A stretch of 45,116 bases of DNA from Catenaria anguillulae PL171. Its lineage: Eukaryota > Blastocladiomycota > Blastocladiomycetes > Blastocladiales > Catenariaceae. The stretch spans positions 1 through 45,116 of the forward strand of contig MCFL01000195.1 of NCBI GenBank assembly GCA_002102555.1, read 5' to 3'. The notes beneath the pieces are model-generated. The model was not told the DNA's origin and made no database searches. It saw only the letters and a program-made list of their open reading frames with translations. Below, one piece after another: positions 20,130-32,700 of the stretch. A program made the position numbers and the translations under genes. Every line of letters starts with the position of its first letter. Positions within the stretch are counted from its first letter, which is position 1.

Positions 20130-22256
20130 TTACAGCAGAGCGCCCTTGAGGAAACCAGGTAGTTGAGAGAAACGATCGGCTGGAACAGTAATCAACCCAC
20201 TGTCACGAACCAACCACCACAACATGTCCCACTGCTTGACCTGAATCACTTTCGAGACCAAGTTGTGCGCAGTGGGCCACTTGAGCGCATTCCCCGATCG
20301 AATCCACCACAAAAACACAGTCATTTGGCCTTGAGCAATCGCGTCATTCAACGCGAGATCTGAATACAGCAAAGGGAGCTGACTTGCTTGCCACCACTCA
20401 AGGACAGCGACATGGCCGTGCTTTGAAGCCAAGTCGAGCGCAGCTTCAGAGTATGCGACGCGCTCAGGGCCAGCAATCTGGAGCCACCAGGACAAGATCT
20501 GCACATGGCCCAGCTCGCTCGCTGTATCCATCACCTCGTAACTGTCCTTGTTCAGTGGGAATCCCTTATCAACCCACCACTGCAAACACTCCACGTGTCC
20601 GCCGTGCACTATAGCCCGCGCACACTCGAGTTGATCATACAGCACTGGCGACAGACCTGACTTGAACCACCATTCAAGCGTAGCGACTGCACCGGACGAG
20701 CATGCACACTTGACGGCGGCAGGTGGAAATATGAATGAGGCACCGAGCTCGTCTTTCCACCATTGTAAAATCTCAACGTAGCCAGACGCGGCCGCCGCCT
20801 TGACTGCGTCTTCGGAAACCATGTCGTAGTAAATGTCGTGCGCCTTGAAATACTTGAGGACGTGCAAGTGGCCCGACATGGTCGCACAGTCGAGCGGGAA
20901 TGCGTAATACAGCACATCTTCAAAAAATTCTTCGCGCTCCGACTCGTTGACCTGGGCCACAGCCCACTCAATCAAATCGAGATTGCCGTTGATTGCGCCT
21001 CGTTCAACGACGCTAGCGAGCAAGTCGTGCGACAGCGGCCACTCGGACCGCGCAGCCAGCCGCTTGATGGCATCAAGGTTCCCTTCAAACGTGGCTTGCT
21101 CGAGCGCATCGGTGAGATTTGGCCGACGGATGCCACGATAACTGCACCGACCCAACCACCAGTCGGCCACGTCGACGTGGCCGCGGAGCAGTGCTTTTTC
21201 AACGGGCGAGTCGTACTTTTCGCGCAAACCCGAGTCGGCAAACCATTCAAGGACGGCAAGGTGGCCGTTTTCGGACGCAGCATCAAGCCCAGCTTGTTCA
21301 TAGTGTAGCTGCAAACCCGAGCTGGTAAACCATTCAAGGACCGCAACATGGCCAGCGGCGCATGCATCGTGGAATGCGGATCGAGTGTATTGCATTGGCC
21401 GCCCGGATGCCAAAAACCATTGCAGGACGTGCACATGGCCGTTGCGAGATGCACCGTCCAGGGCTGCCGCCGTAAACCGAAAAGAGTGTCCCGAACCGGC
21501 CCATGCCTTGACGATGTCAAGATGACCGTTGGCACTCGCCAAATCCACGGCCGTATGCGAATACTTGAGAGGCAAGCCCGAGTCAAACCACCACTGCACT
21601 GTATCGAGATGCCCATTGGCACTTGCCTCGTTGAGCGAACGCTCCGTATACTGGAGCGCCTCCGTCGATTCAAGCTTTTCCTTTGCAACCCGCATCCAAA
21701 ACGCTAATGCTGCGACATTTCCCTTTGCACTTGCGCCATCCATGGCCGCCTCCGTAAACCGCAAATCCAACCCAGAGTCAAACCACCAATTGAGCCCATT
21801 CAGATCGCCATACTCGCTTTCCCAATCCAGGACGGAATGCCAGTACAGAAGCGGGATCGGGCCGCCATGTGTTGTGCTATGCTGTAGCCACCAGTTGAGC
21901 ACTTCGCCGCGACCTTGCTTGGTCGATTCGGTGATGGCTGCACTCGTGTACAGCAGGGCACGCTTGATGCCGAGTCGATGTGCGCGGCAGAGCTGGGCAA
22001 TGATGCCGAGAATGGCGAAATCGCCGCGCGCAGAGGCGGCGTCGCCGTGCGTCAAGTGGCCCGATGGCGGCGGGAGAACGAGGAGAGCGAGGCGGTTGAC
22101 AAGAGTCAGGTGTTCGCGGCTGGCCACTTGGATAGCCGTCCGACAAACATCAGTCGCCGTTAAAGTGTTTGTTGGAAACAGCACGGACAGGCCCTTCAAC
22201 TGACCCAATCGAATGGCCACGACGAGGATGGTATCGCATATGTCAAGAGTCAACAT
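20130..22256 (-). CDS. Ankyrin-like repeat protein of the LEWW-SGL type (708 aa)
   Basis: A single exon is chosen from the ATG at 22256 (MLTLDICDTILVVAIRLGQL); the frame stays open 69 codons further up but has no ATG there. After a ~100-residue head come some 15-17 repeats of roughly 30-36 residues, with consensus A-ASxNGHLxVLEWWxxSGLPLxYSxxALD. Examples are SANGHLDTVQWWFDSGLPLK, AAGHVAVLEWFTSSGLQLHY and SELGHVQILSWWLQ. The NGH turn and alternating helices match ankyrin repeats, but the conserved Trp-Trp and Tyr replace part of the usual ankyrin TPLHxA signature. It is probably a cytosolic or nuclear protein-binding scaffold; the partner is unknown. Proteins of this style are often found as large families in zoosporic fungi, as far as I know. 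Confidence 0.85.
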   Translation of the reverse strand: MLTLDICDTILVVAIRLGQLKGLSVLFPTNTLTATDVCRTAIQVASREHLTLVNRLALLVLPPPSGHLTHGDAASARGDFAILGIIAQLCRAHRLGIKRALLYTSAAITESTKQGRGEVLNWWLQHSTTHGGPIPLLYWHSVLDWESEYGDLNGLNWWFDSGLDLRFTEAAMDGASAKGNVAALAFWMRVAKEKLESTEALQYTERSLNEASANGHLDTVQWWFDSGLPLKYSHTAVDLASANGHLDIVKAWAGSGHSFRFTAAALDGASRNGHVHVLQWFLASGRPMQYTRSAFHDACAAGHVAVLEWFTSSGLQLHYEQAGLDAASENGHLAVLEWFADSGLREKYDSPVEKALLRGHVDVADWWLGRCSYRGIRRPNLTDALEQATFEGNLDAIKRLAARSEWPLSHDLLASVVERGAINGNLDLIEWAVAQVNESEREEFFEDVLYYAFPLDCATMSGHLHVLKYFKAHDIYYDMVSEDAVKAAAASGYVEILQWWKDELGASFIFPPAAVKCACSSGAVATLEWWFKSGLSPVLYDQLECARAIVHGGHVECLQWWVDKGFPLNKDSYEVMDTASELGHVQILSWWLQIAGPERVAYSEAALDLASKHGHVAVLEWWQASQLPLLYSDLALNDAIAQGQMTVFLWWIRSGNALKWPTAHNLVSKVIQVKQWDMLWWLVRDSGLITVPADRFSQLPGFLKGALL

Positions 22257-22600
22257 TGCCAAATGTAATTTTGAAATTTCATTGAATATCAAGTGCAGGT
22301 CATGATTATTCAGGACACGATCTCGACAATGACAAGGCAAAGTGAGCAGAGCATGGTCAGTCAATACCAGCTCAAAGAAAACAGAAATCGAATATTCATG
22401 AGCAAAGGACAATTGTATTGAGGTGACATTGCACGGCAGTAAATGATAACCAAAGAGAGGCACGTGGGGAATAAGAAGACACTAACCAAACTATCAGACC
22501 AAAGAGGAAAAGGGGACAATATTCACAAGGATGGGAGGACAAACAGCTGGACACAAAGCAAAAGCAAAAACAACCGACATCAAGGGCAACAACCTTCTAC
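22257..22600. other. Gap between URA2 3' end and ankyrin-like gene start
   Basis: This 344-bp stretch holds the 5' leader of the ankyrin-like gene and the upstream part of the URA2-to-ankyrin spacing on the same strand. The ankyrin frame continues to 22463 without stops but only with a GTG, which I take as coincidence. No other feature is seen. Confidence 0.5.
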
Positions 22601-25600
22601 TTACGACAACTTGCCCATGACCATGGCGAGCAAGGCCATACGTACAAAGAGACCATAGCGCATCTGGCGGAAGTAGGCGGCACGAGGATCGAAATCAACA
22701 TCGGGCGAAATCTCGTTGACACGCGGCAGCGGGTGCATGACAATCATATGCTCCTTGGCCTTGGTCATGACGTCGTTGGTGATGATGTACGAATCCTTGA
22801 CGGCATTATACTCGGCCTCGGATGCGAACCGCTCCTTTTGCACACGCGTCACGTACAAGACATCGGTCGTGCCAATGAAATCATCCAGGTTGGTCGACTC
22901 GCGCTGCACAATACCACGAGCCTTGAGCTCGTCCGTGATCGACTCGGGCATGCGCAATGCCGCGGGGCTGCAGTAGTTGATCTTGACGTCGTACATGGCA
23001 AGCAACTTGACGAGCGAGTGCACCGTGCGGCCGTTCTTGAGGTCACCGACAAGAGTAATGGTCAAGCCGTTGACCGAGCCAAGCTCCTCACGAATGGTAA
23101 ACACGTCCAAGAAAGCTTGCGTCGGGTGCTCACCAGTACCGTCGCCGGCGTTGATGACGGGGATCTTGGTCACCTTGGCGGCTTGCGAAGCACTGCCCTT
23201 TTCGGGGTGGCGCAACACAAGGCAATCCGAGTACGCGGCAAGCGTACGGACCGTGTCGGCAAAGGACTCACCCTTGGCAATCGACGACGTGATTTGGTTG
23301 ACGCCCATGATGTTACCACCGAGGCGCTGCCATGCCGACTCGAACGAGCAAGCAGTGCGGGTCGAGGGCTCGTAGAAGGCAGTGCAAAGGACACGACCTT
23401 GGAGCACATCCAGCGATTGACCGCGCTCGACCATGTTGCGCATTTCTTGAGCAACGCCAAACAAGTTGTGCAACTCGCTGCGCGTAAACTGGTTGACCGA
23501 GAGAATGTGCTTGCCGTAGAAGGCTGACTTGGACAAGGACGAGTGCAAGGCAACCAAGGGCGAGGCACCAGGGGTTCCGACCGTGATGGCCGGGGTGGCC
23601 GTGGCCGAAATTCGGCGCTTGCGGACTTCGGCAATGTCGAGAATCTCGCCGTCAACGGTGCCATCGGTATGCGGAGCCGGGGCAGGCGACTTGAAGCGCG
23701 GGGTACGAAGAATACCGGCCGAGGCGGCAGTTGGGGTACTGGGCACCATGGACGATGAGACCGAGCCGACATGAGTGAGCGACGGCAAGGCAACATTGGT
23801 GAAGGCACCATCCAAGTACACGACCTTGTCCATGACCGAGACGCGGTTGACAGTGGCGCGGGAAGGTCTGTCCTCGACCTCGACCGAGGCCTCGACTTGC
23901 ACGTCAAAGATTCTCTTGGGCGCCGTCGAGATTTTCTCAATCACCTCCTCCTCGGAAAGGCCAAACTTGTTCATGACCGTGAGCAACTGCGACAGGGCAT
24001 CCTTTTCTTCGCCGACACGCACGCCGAAAGCGTCCACCACATCAAGGTACTTGGCGTACATGCCGTTGGGAGTGGCCTTGGCCAACTGCGAAATGTGGGC
24101 ATCGCACGTCACGCGGACATGGCGCTCCTTGGCAAGCGACACGAGCTCGACATCGTCGGCGCGGAGGGCAGTGATGTGCACGGCCTTGTTGTGCATGGAG
24201 CAAAGGAACAAGAGCGAGGCAAGAGCGGCACCTTGAGCGTTGGTCACGAGCGGCTTGGTCGAGGTACTGATCTTGCGGGCAACAGTGGCGAGGTCGTTGG
24301 TCACCTCGGAACTGGTCACGGCCATGGCATCGACGCACGCGGCAATACCGGCAGCGAGGCAAGTTTTGACGTCACGGTTGGGGTTGAGCACGACCCAGCC
24401 GGGCAAGTGAAGCGTCTTGAACGAGGTCTGGTTGTCAACAACCGACACATCGAAATCGCACGTCGGGTTGCGGGCCAGGGCCTCCACAAACACCTTGGCG
24501 CACTTGACGTTGGTGATGAGCGGCACAGCCAAGTCAACGGCCATACGACGCGACTTGTATCCACGTGACACGTACGAGGCCGGGCGGCGGTACTTGTTGC
24601 GCGAGGGCAAGTTGATGTACAAGTCAATCAAGTTGGTAGACAGGGCATGCTGGAGCGAGTACTCGGGCTTGGCCTCGCCGCCAGCGGCGGCATCATGCAC
24701 GTCAAGGTACTGGACGGGCAAGTTGTGCTCGGAGATGAAGTCGGCGGTACCGGCCGTGGCAAAGATCTTGAAGCCGCACTTGTGGAGCTTTTCAATCGAC
24801 GGCAAGAACTCCATCTTTTCCTTGTACGAGCCAATGGAAATGAGAATGTTCTTCTTCTTGGGCAACTTGAAACCGGTCGCAACGAGAGCCTTGATGTACG
24901 CCTCGTACTTGTCCTTGCCAAAGCAAGCGACCTCACCCGTGGAAGCCATCTCGACACCGAGCACGGGATCGGCACCAGAGAGACGAGAAAAGGAGAACTG
25001 CGGGACCTTGACGGCAACCGACTGGGGCTCCTCAACGGAAATGGCCGGCAGCGGCAAGTCGAGCATGGCCTTGACGGCAATCTCAATCATGTCGACACCC
25101 ATGACCTTGGACACGAACGGGAACGACCGCGATGCGCGGACGTTGCACTCAATCACCTTGATCTCGTTGTCCTTGGCGATGAACTGGATGTTGTACGGAC
25201 CAGTGACGTTGAGGGCATGGCCAATCTTAGCAGTCGCAACACGAATCTTTTCCACCGTCTCTTGCGACAAGTCCTGGGGCGGGAGCACGAGCGTGGCATC
25301 ACCAGAGTGGACACCGGCATTCTCAACGTGCTCGGAAATGACCGAGTAGACCACCTTACCCTCGTGGGCAACGGCATCCATCTCAATCTCCTTGGCCTCC
25401 TCGATAAACTTGGAAATGACGACGGGGAAGTCACGCGACACGGCCACGGCCTGCGACAAGTAGCTCGACAAATCATCGGCCGAGTTGACCACGTTCATGG
25501 CCGCACCCGAGAGCACGTACGAGGGACGCACGAGCACGGGGTATCCAACGTCCTCGCAGAACTTTGCCGCCTCCTCGTGCGACGTGAGCTCCTTCCACTT

Positions 25601-28600
25601 GGGCTGGTCGACGCCAATCTTGTCAAGCATGCGCGAGAACTTGTAGCGGTTTTCGGCAGAGTCGATCATCTCGGGGGACGTGCCGAGGACCTTGACATTG
25701 TGGCGGTGCAAGGCAGGCAATGTTGTTGGGGGTTTGGCCACCCATGGACAGCACCACACCGCAGACTGCTCAATCTCGTAAATGTCCAAGACGCGCTCGA
25801 GCGTAATGTTTTCAAAGTACAAGCGATCGGCCTCGTCGTAATCCGTCGACACCGTCTCGGGGTTGTAGTTGATCATGACCGTCTTGAACCCGTTGGCACG
25901 CAGCGTGCGAATGGCGCGCACGGCACACCAATCAAACTCGACCGAGGAACCAATGCGGTACACACCGGAACCAATCACGGTAATACCCTTGTCGGTAAAG
26001 TCGACATCGTGCTCGACGGCATTGTACGTCATGTACAAGTAGTTGGTCATGGCTGGGAACTCGGCAGCAACCGTATCGATTTGCTTGACAAACGGCGTCA
26101 CGCCAAACGACAAGCGCACCTCGCGCACCGCCATCTCGGTCGACTTGAGGGCAATGGCGAGCTGGCGATCCGAGAAACCAATCTGCTTGGCAGCGCGCAT
26201 GGTCTCGGGGGTGATGGTCGACAAGGTCTGCTGCGACACGTGCTTGTCCAAGGCAACAATGTTGGCGAGCTTGTTCAAGAACCACTTATCAATCTTGGTG
26301 AGCTCCCAAATGCGGTCAATCGTGTAACCTTGGTGCAAGGCGTTGGCAATGGCAAACAAGCGCAAGTCGGTTGGGTTCGCCAGTTCCTCGTCAATGTTGT
26401 TGACATAGTCGTTTTGAGCAAAGCCAATGAACGAGTACTCGACCGAGCGGATGGCCTTTTGGATCGTCTCCTCAAAGGTACGGCCAATGGCCATGACCTC
26501 ACCGACCGACTTCATTTGCGACGAAATCTTCTTTGACACGCGGTTGAACTTCTTCAAATCCCAACGCGGAATCTTGACAACGCAGTAGTCGAGCGATGGC
26601 TCAAAGCACGCGCAAGTGACACGCGTGACGGCGTTCTTGATCTCGTTGAGCGGAATGCCCAAGCCGAGCTTGGCGGCAACAAAGGCGAGCGGGTAGCCCG
26701 TGGCCTTGGACGCGAGCGCCGATGAGCGAGACAAACGGGCATTGACTTCAATGATGCAGTACTCCTTGGTTTGCGGGTTGAGCGCGTACTGGATGTTGCA
26801 CTCGCCCACCACTCCCAAGTGGCGAATCACGTTGACGGCCGTGGTGCGGAGCATCATGTAGTCCTCGTCGGTCAAGGTTTGCGAGGGAGCGACGACGATC
26901 GAATCACCCGTGTGGATACCGAGGGGGTCAAAGTTTTCCATGTTGCACACTAGGCAAGACAATATGACCATCGAAGGGTGTCAGCAACAACTCAAAATAG
27001 AAAATGTGAGAAAGCGTAAAGGCAATGCGTACCCGTGATGCAGTTGTTGTTGCTATCGCGAACCACCTCGTACTCAATCTCCTTCCAGCCCTTCATGGAC
27101 TTTTCAATCAAGACTTGCGGCGACGATGCAAACGCACTCGTGCACAAGGCCACAAGCTGCTCCTCGTTCTCAGCAAATCCAGAACCGAGGCCACCAAGCG
27201 TGTAGGCGGCACGGCAAATGACGGGGAACCCAATCTTCTTTGCCGACGCAACGGCATCCTCGATCGTGGTGGCAGACGCCGACTCGGCGCAACGCTCGTC
27301 AATCTGGCGCATCGACTGCGCAAACAACTCGCGGTCCTCGGTCAACTCAATCGTGCGAATGGGCGTGCCGAGCACCTTGACGCCAAGACCAGCAAACTCG
27401 TCCTTCATTTGCACACCACAGTTGAGCGCCGTTTGGCCACCAAAAGTCACGTAAATGCCGTCGGGCCGCTCGTGCTGGATCACCTTGCGCACAAATTGCG
27501 GCGTCACGGGCAAGAAGTAGACCTTGTCGGCGAGACCTTGCGACGTTTGGATCGTGGCAATGTTGGGGTTGATGAGGATGGTGTAGATGCCCTCTTCCTT
27601 GAGTGCCTTGATGGCCTGGGAACCGGAATCTGTTACCACAAAGAATCAAGGGTGAGAAACACGGACAAGAGAAACGATGGCAAGAGGGAGAGCAGGACAT
27701 ACAATCGAATTCGCCAGCCTGACCAATAGACAAACCGCCGGATCCGAGCACAAGCACCTTGCGCACATGCACGCGGGTGTCCCGGAGCTTGGACGGCACA
27801 ATTTCGGCCTCGGTGGTTGCGGGCGGCGCAACAAGCTTGCCAGCCTCGGCGCAACGCACAACGTTGGCAATGAACTTGTCAAACAAGTACTCGGTGTCGC
27901 GCGGTCCGGGCGTCGATTCGGGATGGAACTGGACCGAGAAGTAGGGCAAGTCCGTGTGGGCAATACCCTCGTTGGACCCATCGTTGGCATTGACAAACAG
28001 CTCCTTCCACCCTTGCGGCAGCGTCTTGGCAATCACAGCGTAACCGTGGTTTTGCGACGTGATGTGGCAGCGGCCGGTCTCCAAGTCCGTGCAGGGAATG
28101 TTGTGGCCGCGGTTACCAAACTTGAGCTTTTCGGTTTGCGCGCCGGCAGCAAGTGCCATCAACTGGTGACCGAGGCAAATACCGAAGATGGGCTTGGACT
28201 TGCGCTCGAGCATGGTGCGCAAGCGAGCAATCGTGGTTTGCACCATGGTGGGGTCACCGGGGCCGTTGGAAATGAAAAGACCGTCGTAATCCTGGTCGGC
28301 AACGAAATCGTAGTCCCAGGGCACAACCTTGAGCTCGACGCCGCGGTAGGCAAAGCAGCGGATCTGGTTGAACTTCATGCCGACATCCACGGCCAGCACG
28401 CGCAGGGCCTTGCCCCCGCGGGCCTTGGACTTGAGCACGCCGTTCGGCGCAAGCTTGGGCTTGGGCGTGGGCGGGTACACAGTGACGGTTTTGGTCGAGA
28501 CTTGCGCAACCAAGTTGGACGTGTTGGGATCCGAGAAGGGCAGATCCTCGTAATCGGCGAGTGTGGCGCCGGCGCCATGGCGACCCTTGTCCGACTTGGG

Positions 28601-29319
28601 GAAGAGCAGCTTGCCGAGCAACACACCCTTGGTGCGGATCTTTTTGGTGATGGCGCGCGTGTCGATACCGTAAATGCCCGGCACATTGTTTTCCTTGAGC
28701 CAGTCGGCGAGCGACGAGGTGGCGAGCCAGTGCGAATACTCTTGTGAGTACTGGCCGACAATAAGACCGGCAATGTGGATGCGCGACGACTCGAGGTGCA
28801 CCTTGAGGTTGGCCAAGTCCTTTTCGACCGATTCGCGCGAGGGCACACCATAGTTGCCAATGAGCGGGTACGTCAAGACGAGCAATTGGCCCGAGTAGGA
28901 GGGATCCGTGAGCGACTCGACGTAGCCGACCATACCTGTCAGTCGACACGAATCACGGGTTGTGAGCATTCCCGTTTGGGACGAAATGAGCGTTCAAAGG
29001 GTGGACGGCTTGCTCGGCGGATCACGGCGGCAGATCACGACGGATCAGACACCACCATCAACGCTCGCGAGCAACGAGCAACCGACGCAAAAAGGACGTC
29101 AAGAGAAGCAAAATAAAACGCACCAGTCTGGAAGACACACTCGCCGGCAATGGAGCGCTGGGCGCCAAACGAGTAGCCTTGGTACGCGGAACCATCAGCA
29201 AGCGTGAGCGTAGCCACGACAGGGCCGCCGGGGGCAGCAATGTCGGCGGCATTGGGCGTGCACGCGGGCCCGCACGGCACGGTGGTGGGCGGAAGAATGG
29301 TAGCAGCAACAACAGTCAT
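22601..29319 (-). CDS. URA2: Multifunctional pyrimidine protein URA2: glutaminase, carbamoyl-phosphate synthase and aspartate carbamoyltransferase (4 exons, 2,124 aa)
   Basis: It makes carbamoyl phosphate from Gln, HCO3- and ATP and joins it to aspartate, the first two steps of UMP synthesis. Exons are 29319-29124, 28935-27703, 27629-27033 and 26949-22601; introns are 188, 73 and 83 nt, and phases agree. The glutaminase triad is Cys319 (GICLGHQ), His403 and Glu405 (QFHPES). Two ATP-grasp halves follow ([37 protein letters not shown]), then an allosteric MGS-like domain ([18 protein letters not shown]). A shortened dihydroorotase-like part follows; it starts [10 protein letters not shown] and lacks the zinc HxH, so it is inactive as in other fungi. 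The ATCase has [11 protein letters not shown] and HPLPR. At about 25712-25766 the frame is locally scrambled: the conserved [15 protein letters not shown] lies in another frame, consistent with one base missing at one edge and two at the other. Otherwise it is complete; yeast URA2 is about 2,200 aa. Confidence 0.96.
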
Positions 29320-29665
29320 CTTGGAAATGAGGCAAGCAAGCAAGCGAGTACGAGTACGGATACGGGTGTTGGAATTTGAAGAGCAAACGGGTACGACGGA
29401 TCGGATCGAGGTCAAGGTCGGGGTCGATGCAAAGCAGGTGCGAGCGAATGCGAGCGAGAGAGACAAGAGCGTCGATCGAAAGTGTGGTTGGTGGCAGGGG
29501 CGGAATGCGCAGGGATGCGATGGCGATGGGATATGCAAAGCAAGGCAAGGCAGGGTTGGATCGTGTGGATTTGGTGGCAGTGTTCTTCAAATGGCCGTAG
29601 CGGACTGTGCTAGGATTGCTGTGCTATCAGAGCAGCAGATGAGGTAGTGTTGGTGTTGTAGCTAC

Positions 29666-29675
29666 AAGTGTCCGG
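29666..29675 (+). repeat. Further copy of the AAGTGTCCGG motif near the URA2 promoter
   Basis: AAGTGTCCGG, followed by CC as in the 13412-13421 region read in reverse, lies about 60 bp downstream of the TATA-like box in URA2 orientation. It matches the arm of the CREG-end hairpin. Confidence 0.45.
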
Positions 29676-29735
29676 CCGTTTGGTCCGGAGAAGAACTCTG
29701 GTGGGAGGGAGGGAAAGGGCGGGGAGCGGGCTGCC

Positions 29736-29741
29736 TTTATA
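29736..29741 (-). promoter_or_regulatory. TATA-like box upstream of URA2
   Basis: TATAAA on the minus strand lies 417 bp before the URA2 ATG inside a GC-rich stretch. The region between it and the ATG is C/T-rich on the sense strand, as expected for a fungal leader. Confidence 0.4.
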
Positions 29742-32700
29742 GGTCCAGATCGGGGTCAGGCCGCTCCTCTCGCATCTCGAATGTCCTTCTTGTTTGCCAG
29801 TGGGCTGATGGCATTTCGGCGACGCCGGTGGGTGGGTGGGTGGGAGGCAAGAAGCACAAGCGAGCAAGAACAAATTGTTTGCGGCTGATCATCGCATTGA
29901 TTTCCCATATCCCTCGTCGAGCAAGCCCGTTGCTGTGCTTGCAAGTTGTCCGCGTCCATTTTCGCGCTCGCCGTGAAACCCGACCGGTACGCGAATACGC
30001 ACTTCCGATACAAGCCGACGTTCCCACGGTCGCGGTGGTGGGCGAGTGGGCACGATAAGGGATGGTAATCGCAGATCGGAGCTCTGGCGGCGTCCACCTC
30101 CTGCGGATTCCGATCTCAAGCCTCATCGCGTCCAGCAAGCGCCTTCTCGACGTCATCTCGAAAAGTGTTCCATGACCCCCATGATGAAGCTTGCCTCTGG
30201 TTGGTTCATTCTCGAACATAATTCGATGGCTGAGCAAGTGGCTGAGAAAGGGGTCGAGAACATTGCTTTGTTTGCTCATGATCATCGCAAGCATCACAAG
30301 AGACGAGAGTGTCACACCAAAGACTGGACGGAGAAACGCTTGCTTGTTTCCTGCGAATTCATTGACAAGCTTTCATGCCGGCCACTGCGTGGCCGGGCGT
30401 CGAAGGGAGCTTTCAAACAGAACAACTTGAGGCATTACATTTATGAGCAAAGTACACCTTGGATATTGAAGACGGGAAGTCACAGTAATGAAGCATTCAG
30501 AAGCAATGTTCGGTGTATCGGGGTGTATCGATTAGTTGTTCGAGGTAACAGTTGTGGGGGATTCTTGGTTGGTGGGGTCTTCCAACTGTACCGCGCACGC
30601 TTGATGGCGTCATGACTGCCATCATCCTCGCCTTGGCGCTGAAGCTCGTTGTGTGGGCATCAGGCAATGGAATGAAGCGAAACGTTGAGGGAGCCATCAG
30701 CCCCTGGCACACTTTCTGAACGTGAGAAAAAGGCGTCGTCATTTGAAGATCTGAACCCTTTGTCGTGAGAGGGAGCGCTGAGCTTAGAGCGGATCGGTTG
30801 CGCCAAAGTCGAGCCCAGAGGTTGTATGAAGGCGGATGAGATGTATGCTTGAACTGAGAACATTCAACCAGGACCGTTGACCACCGTCGGCAGCTCTTCG
30901 AGCCGCCTCGAGCTTCCCCTGTCCCAGGTTGGGTGGTGATGATGCCCCGCGGGCGGTTCCTGCCAGATCGTGAGCCCATGCATGATGTTCGCGACTGTGT
31001 TGCTTGTGTGCTAGGCTGGTGCTTGACGCATCTGCCACAGAGCAACGGTCATGTATTGAGCAGTCCGACAAAGCACAACTGCATTTGAGGATGTGAACAA
31101 AGACATAGAGAAACAATGTTGAATGTATCCAAGAAAACGGCTTGAGATAGGGCGAGGCTAATGGTGGGGAAAGAGCAAAAGGTGGGAGCTGGCTGTCATG
31201 AAATGCACGGAAAATATGAGAAGCAATGAGGAGCAGAACCAGTTGAGAGCGGACATAGTGCACTTCCATATCACATCAGCCCAGGCACAGCATGCAACAC
31301 CAGACCAATGAGCCATCACCATGAACTTGATTTGTCCGAGCTGTTTGTGATGGAACAGGACAGAGGCAAACATCGGGATGTATCAAAGCGAGTGCAAGAC
31401 TTGGCGGCAAATGCGCTGCCGTGTACCTCCAGGAGGCGACGGTGAGCATGATGTTGCATGTGGCCCGAGAGCGAGAGTCACAGGATTAGAGCCGGCAGAA
31501 GACAATCATATGTGAGTTGGTTGCGATAGACAGTGAGGGAAGCTGAGAAAGTGGAATCGGCGTCTCCAACATGTGTGATTATGAGCAAGGCTGCCATTTG
31601 TGAAAGGGCGGGGTCAGCAACACGATGGACTGTCTTGAATGCCGTGGTTGGAGGAGAGCGAGGAATTCAGTGAGCGGAATTGTGAGTTGCATGATTGCAT
31701 TGACGGAAATGTAGCAACAGCACTGGACGCATCATGAGATGAAGATGAACCGAGACATGGAAGCAATCAGCAATGGGATACGCATCCGCAAGCTGGAAAA
31801 CACTTGCTGGGTGACATGTTGCTGCAGGAGATGTCATTGGTGGTTGCGGGTCGAGCGTCATTCGAGGCAGGTGCCCGAGAAGAGTGCCATTGGGATTGAT
31901 GGAGCTGCTGCTGCCAGTGATCGTATGTTCTTGTGGTGGCGAGGAAAGGGAGATGGGCGTATGCTTGAGGAACAGCACGCAGGCAACGACGTGGAGTGGC
32001 TATGGGCCGCCAAGGTCATGAGTCGTTGTCGCCGTAGATAGCAAATGATGGGCATATACGGTGACGCAGAATGAAATGCGGCAGACGGGAAGAACGAGTT
32101 GTGGTTGGATGACATGTGGTGCGGCTGGAGAAAGAAAGACGCCATGTACGTGTGATGAGGCCGTGGGCGATGGGCAGATGGAGTGCCGGTGAAGCATCCA
32201 AAGCGACGTGCAATGAGGGAACGTTCAAAGGTAGCGGCATGCACGTTGTAATCGTGGGTGGGGAAGACTGGTTGTGGCCGAAATGGTGCTGGGGATTGAG
32301 AATGCGACACACACTGCAGAATTGAGGTTGAGCGCCGCCAATCCACAACGGAGAGAAGAAATTTGCGGGGCAGTACTCATTGAGGCTATGATAGATCGCG
32401 GGGGGTTGCGTGCGGATGAAATAGAACTGGCGAGCAGAGTCACCGGCTGGTGGTGAGGGCGGCATTGACGGCATGACGGAATGCGGACGATGGAACAATG
32501 AACCGTTGCTCGGCCATGAGAAGAATGGATGCGGTAAACAGAAGTGGACAACAGGTCCGAGGCGGTGAAACTATGGATCAAGGTGCTGTCACGAGGTCAA
32601 TGAGTTGCGGGCGTCGTTTGCCAGTTGATTCTTGTGGAATGAAGCGCGGCGGGTGCGAAGGCCATGCAGTGCTGGGATAGCATGCGATGCGGCTGGTGAA

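Noticed and set aside
24417-26536. Long plus-strand frames opposite URA2 (310 and 629 codons)
   Set aside because: They are shadows caused by the GC-rich third positions of URA2.
30046-30615. 190-codon plus-strand frame upstream of URA2
   Set aside because: It starts with GTG, has no family signature and overlaps the gene-free region with different base composition.
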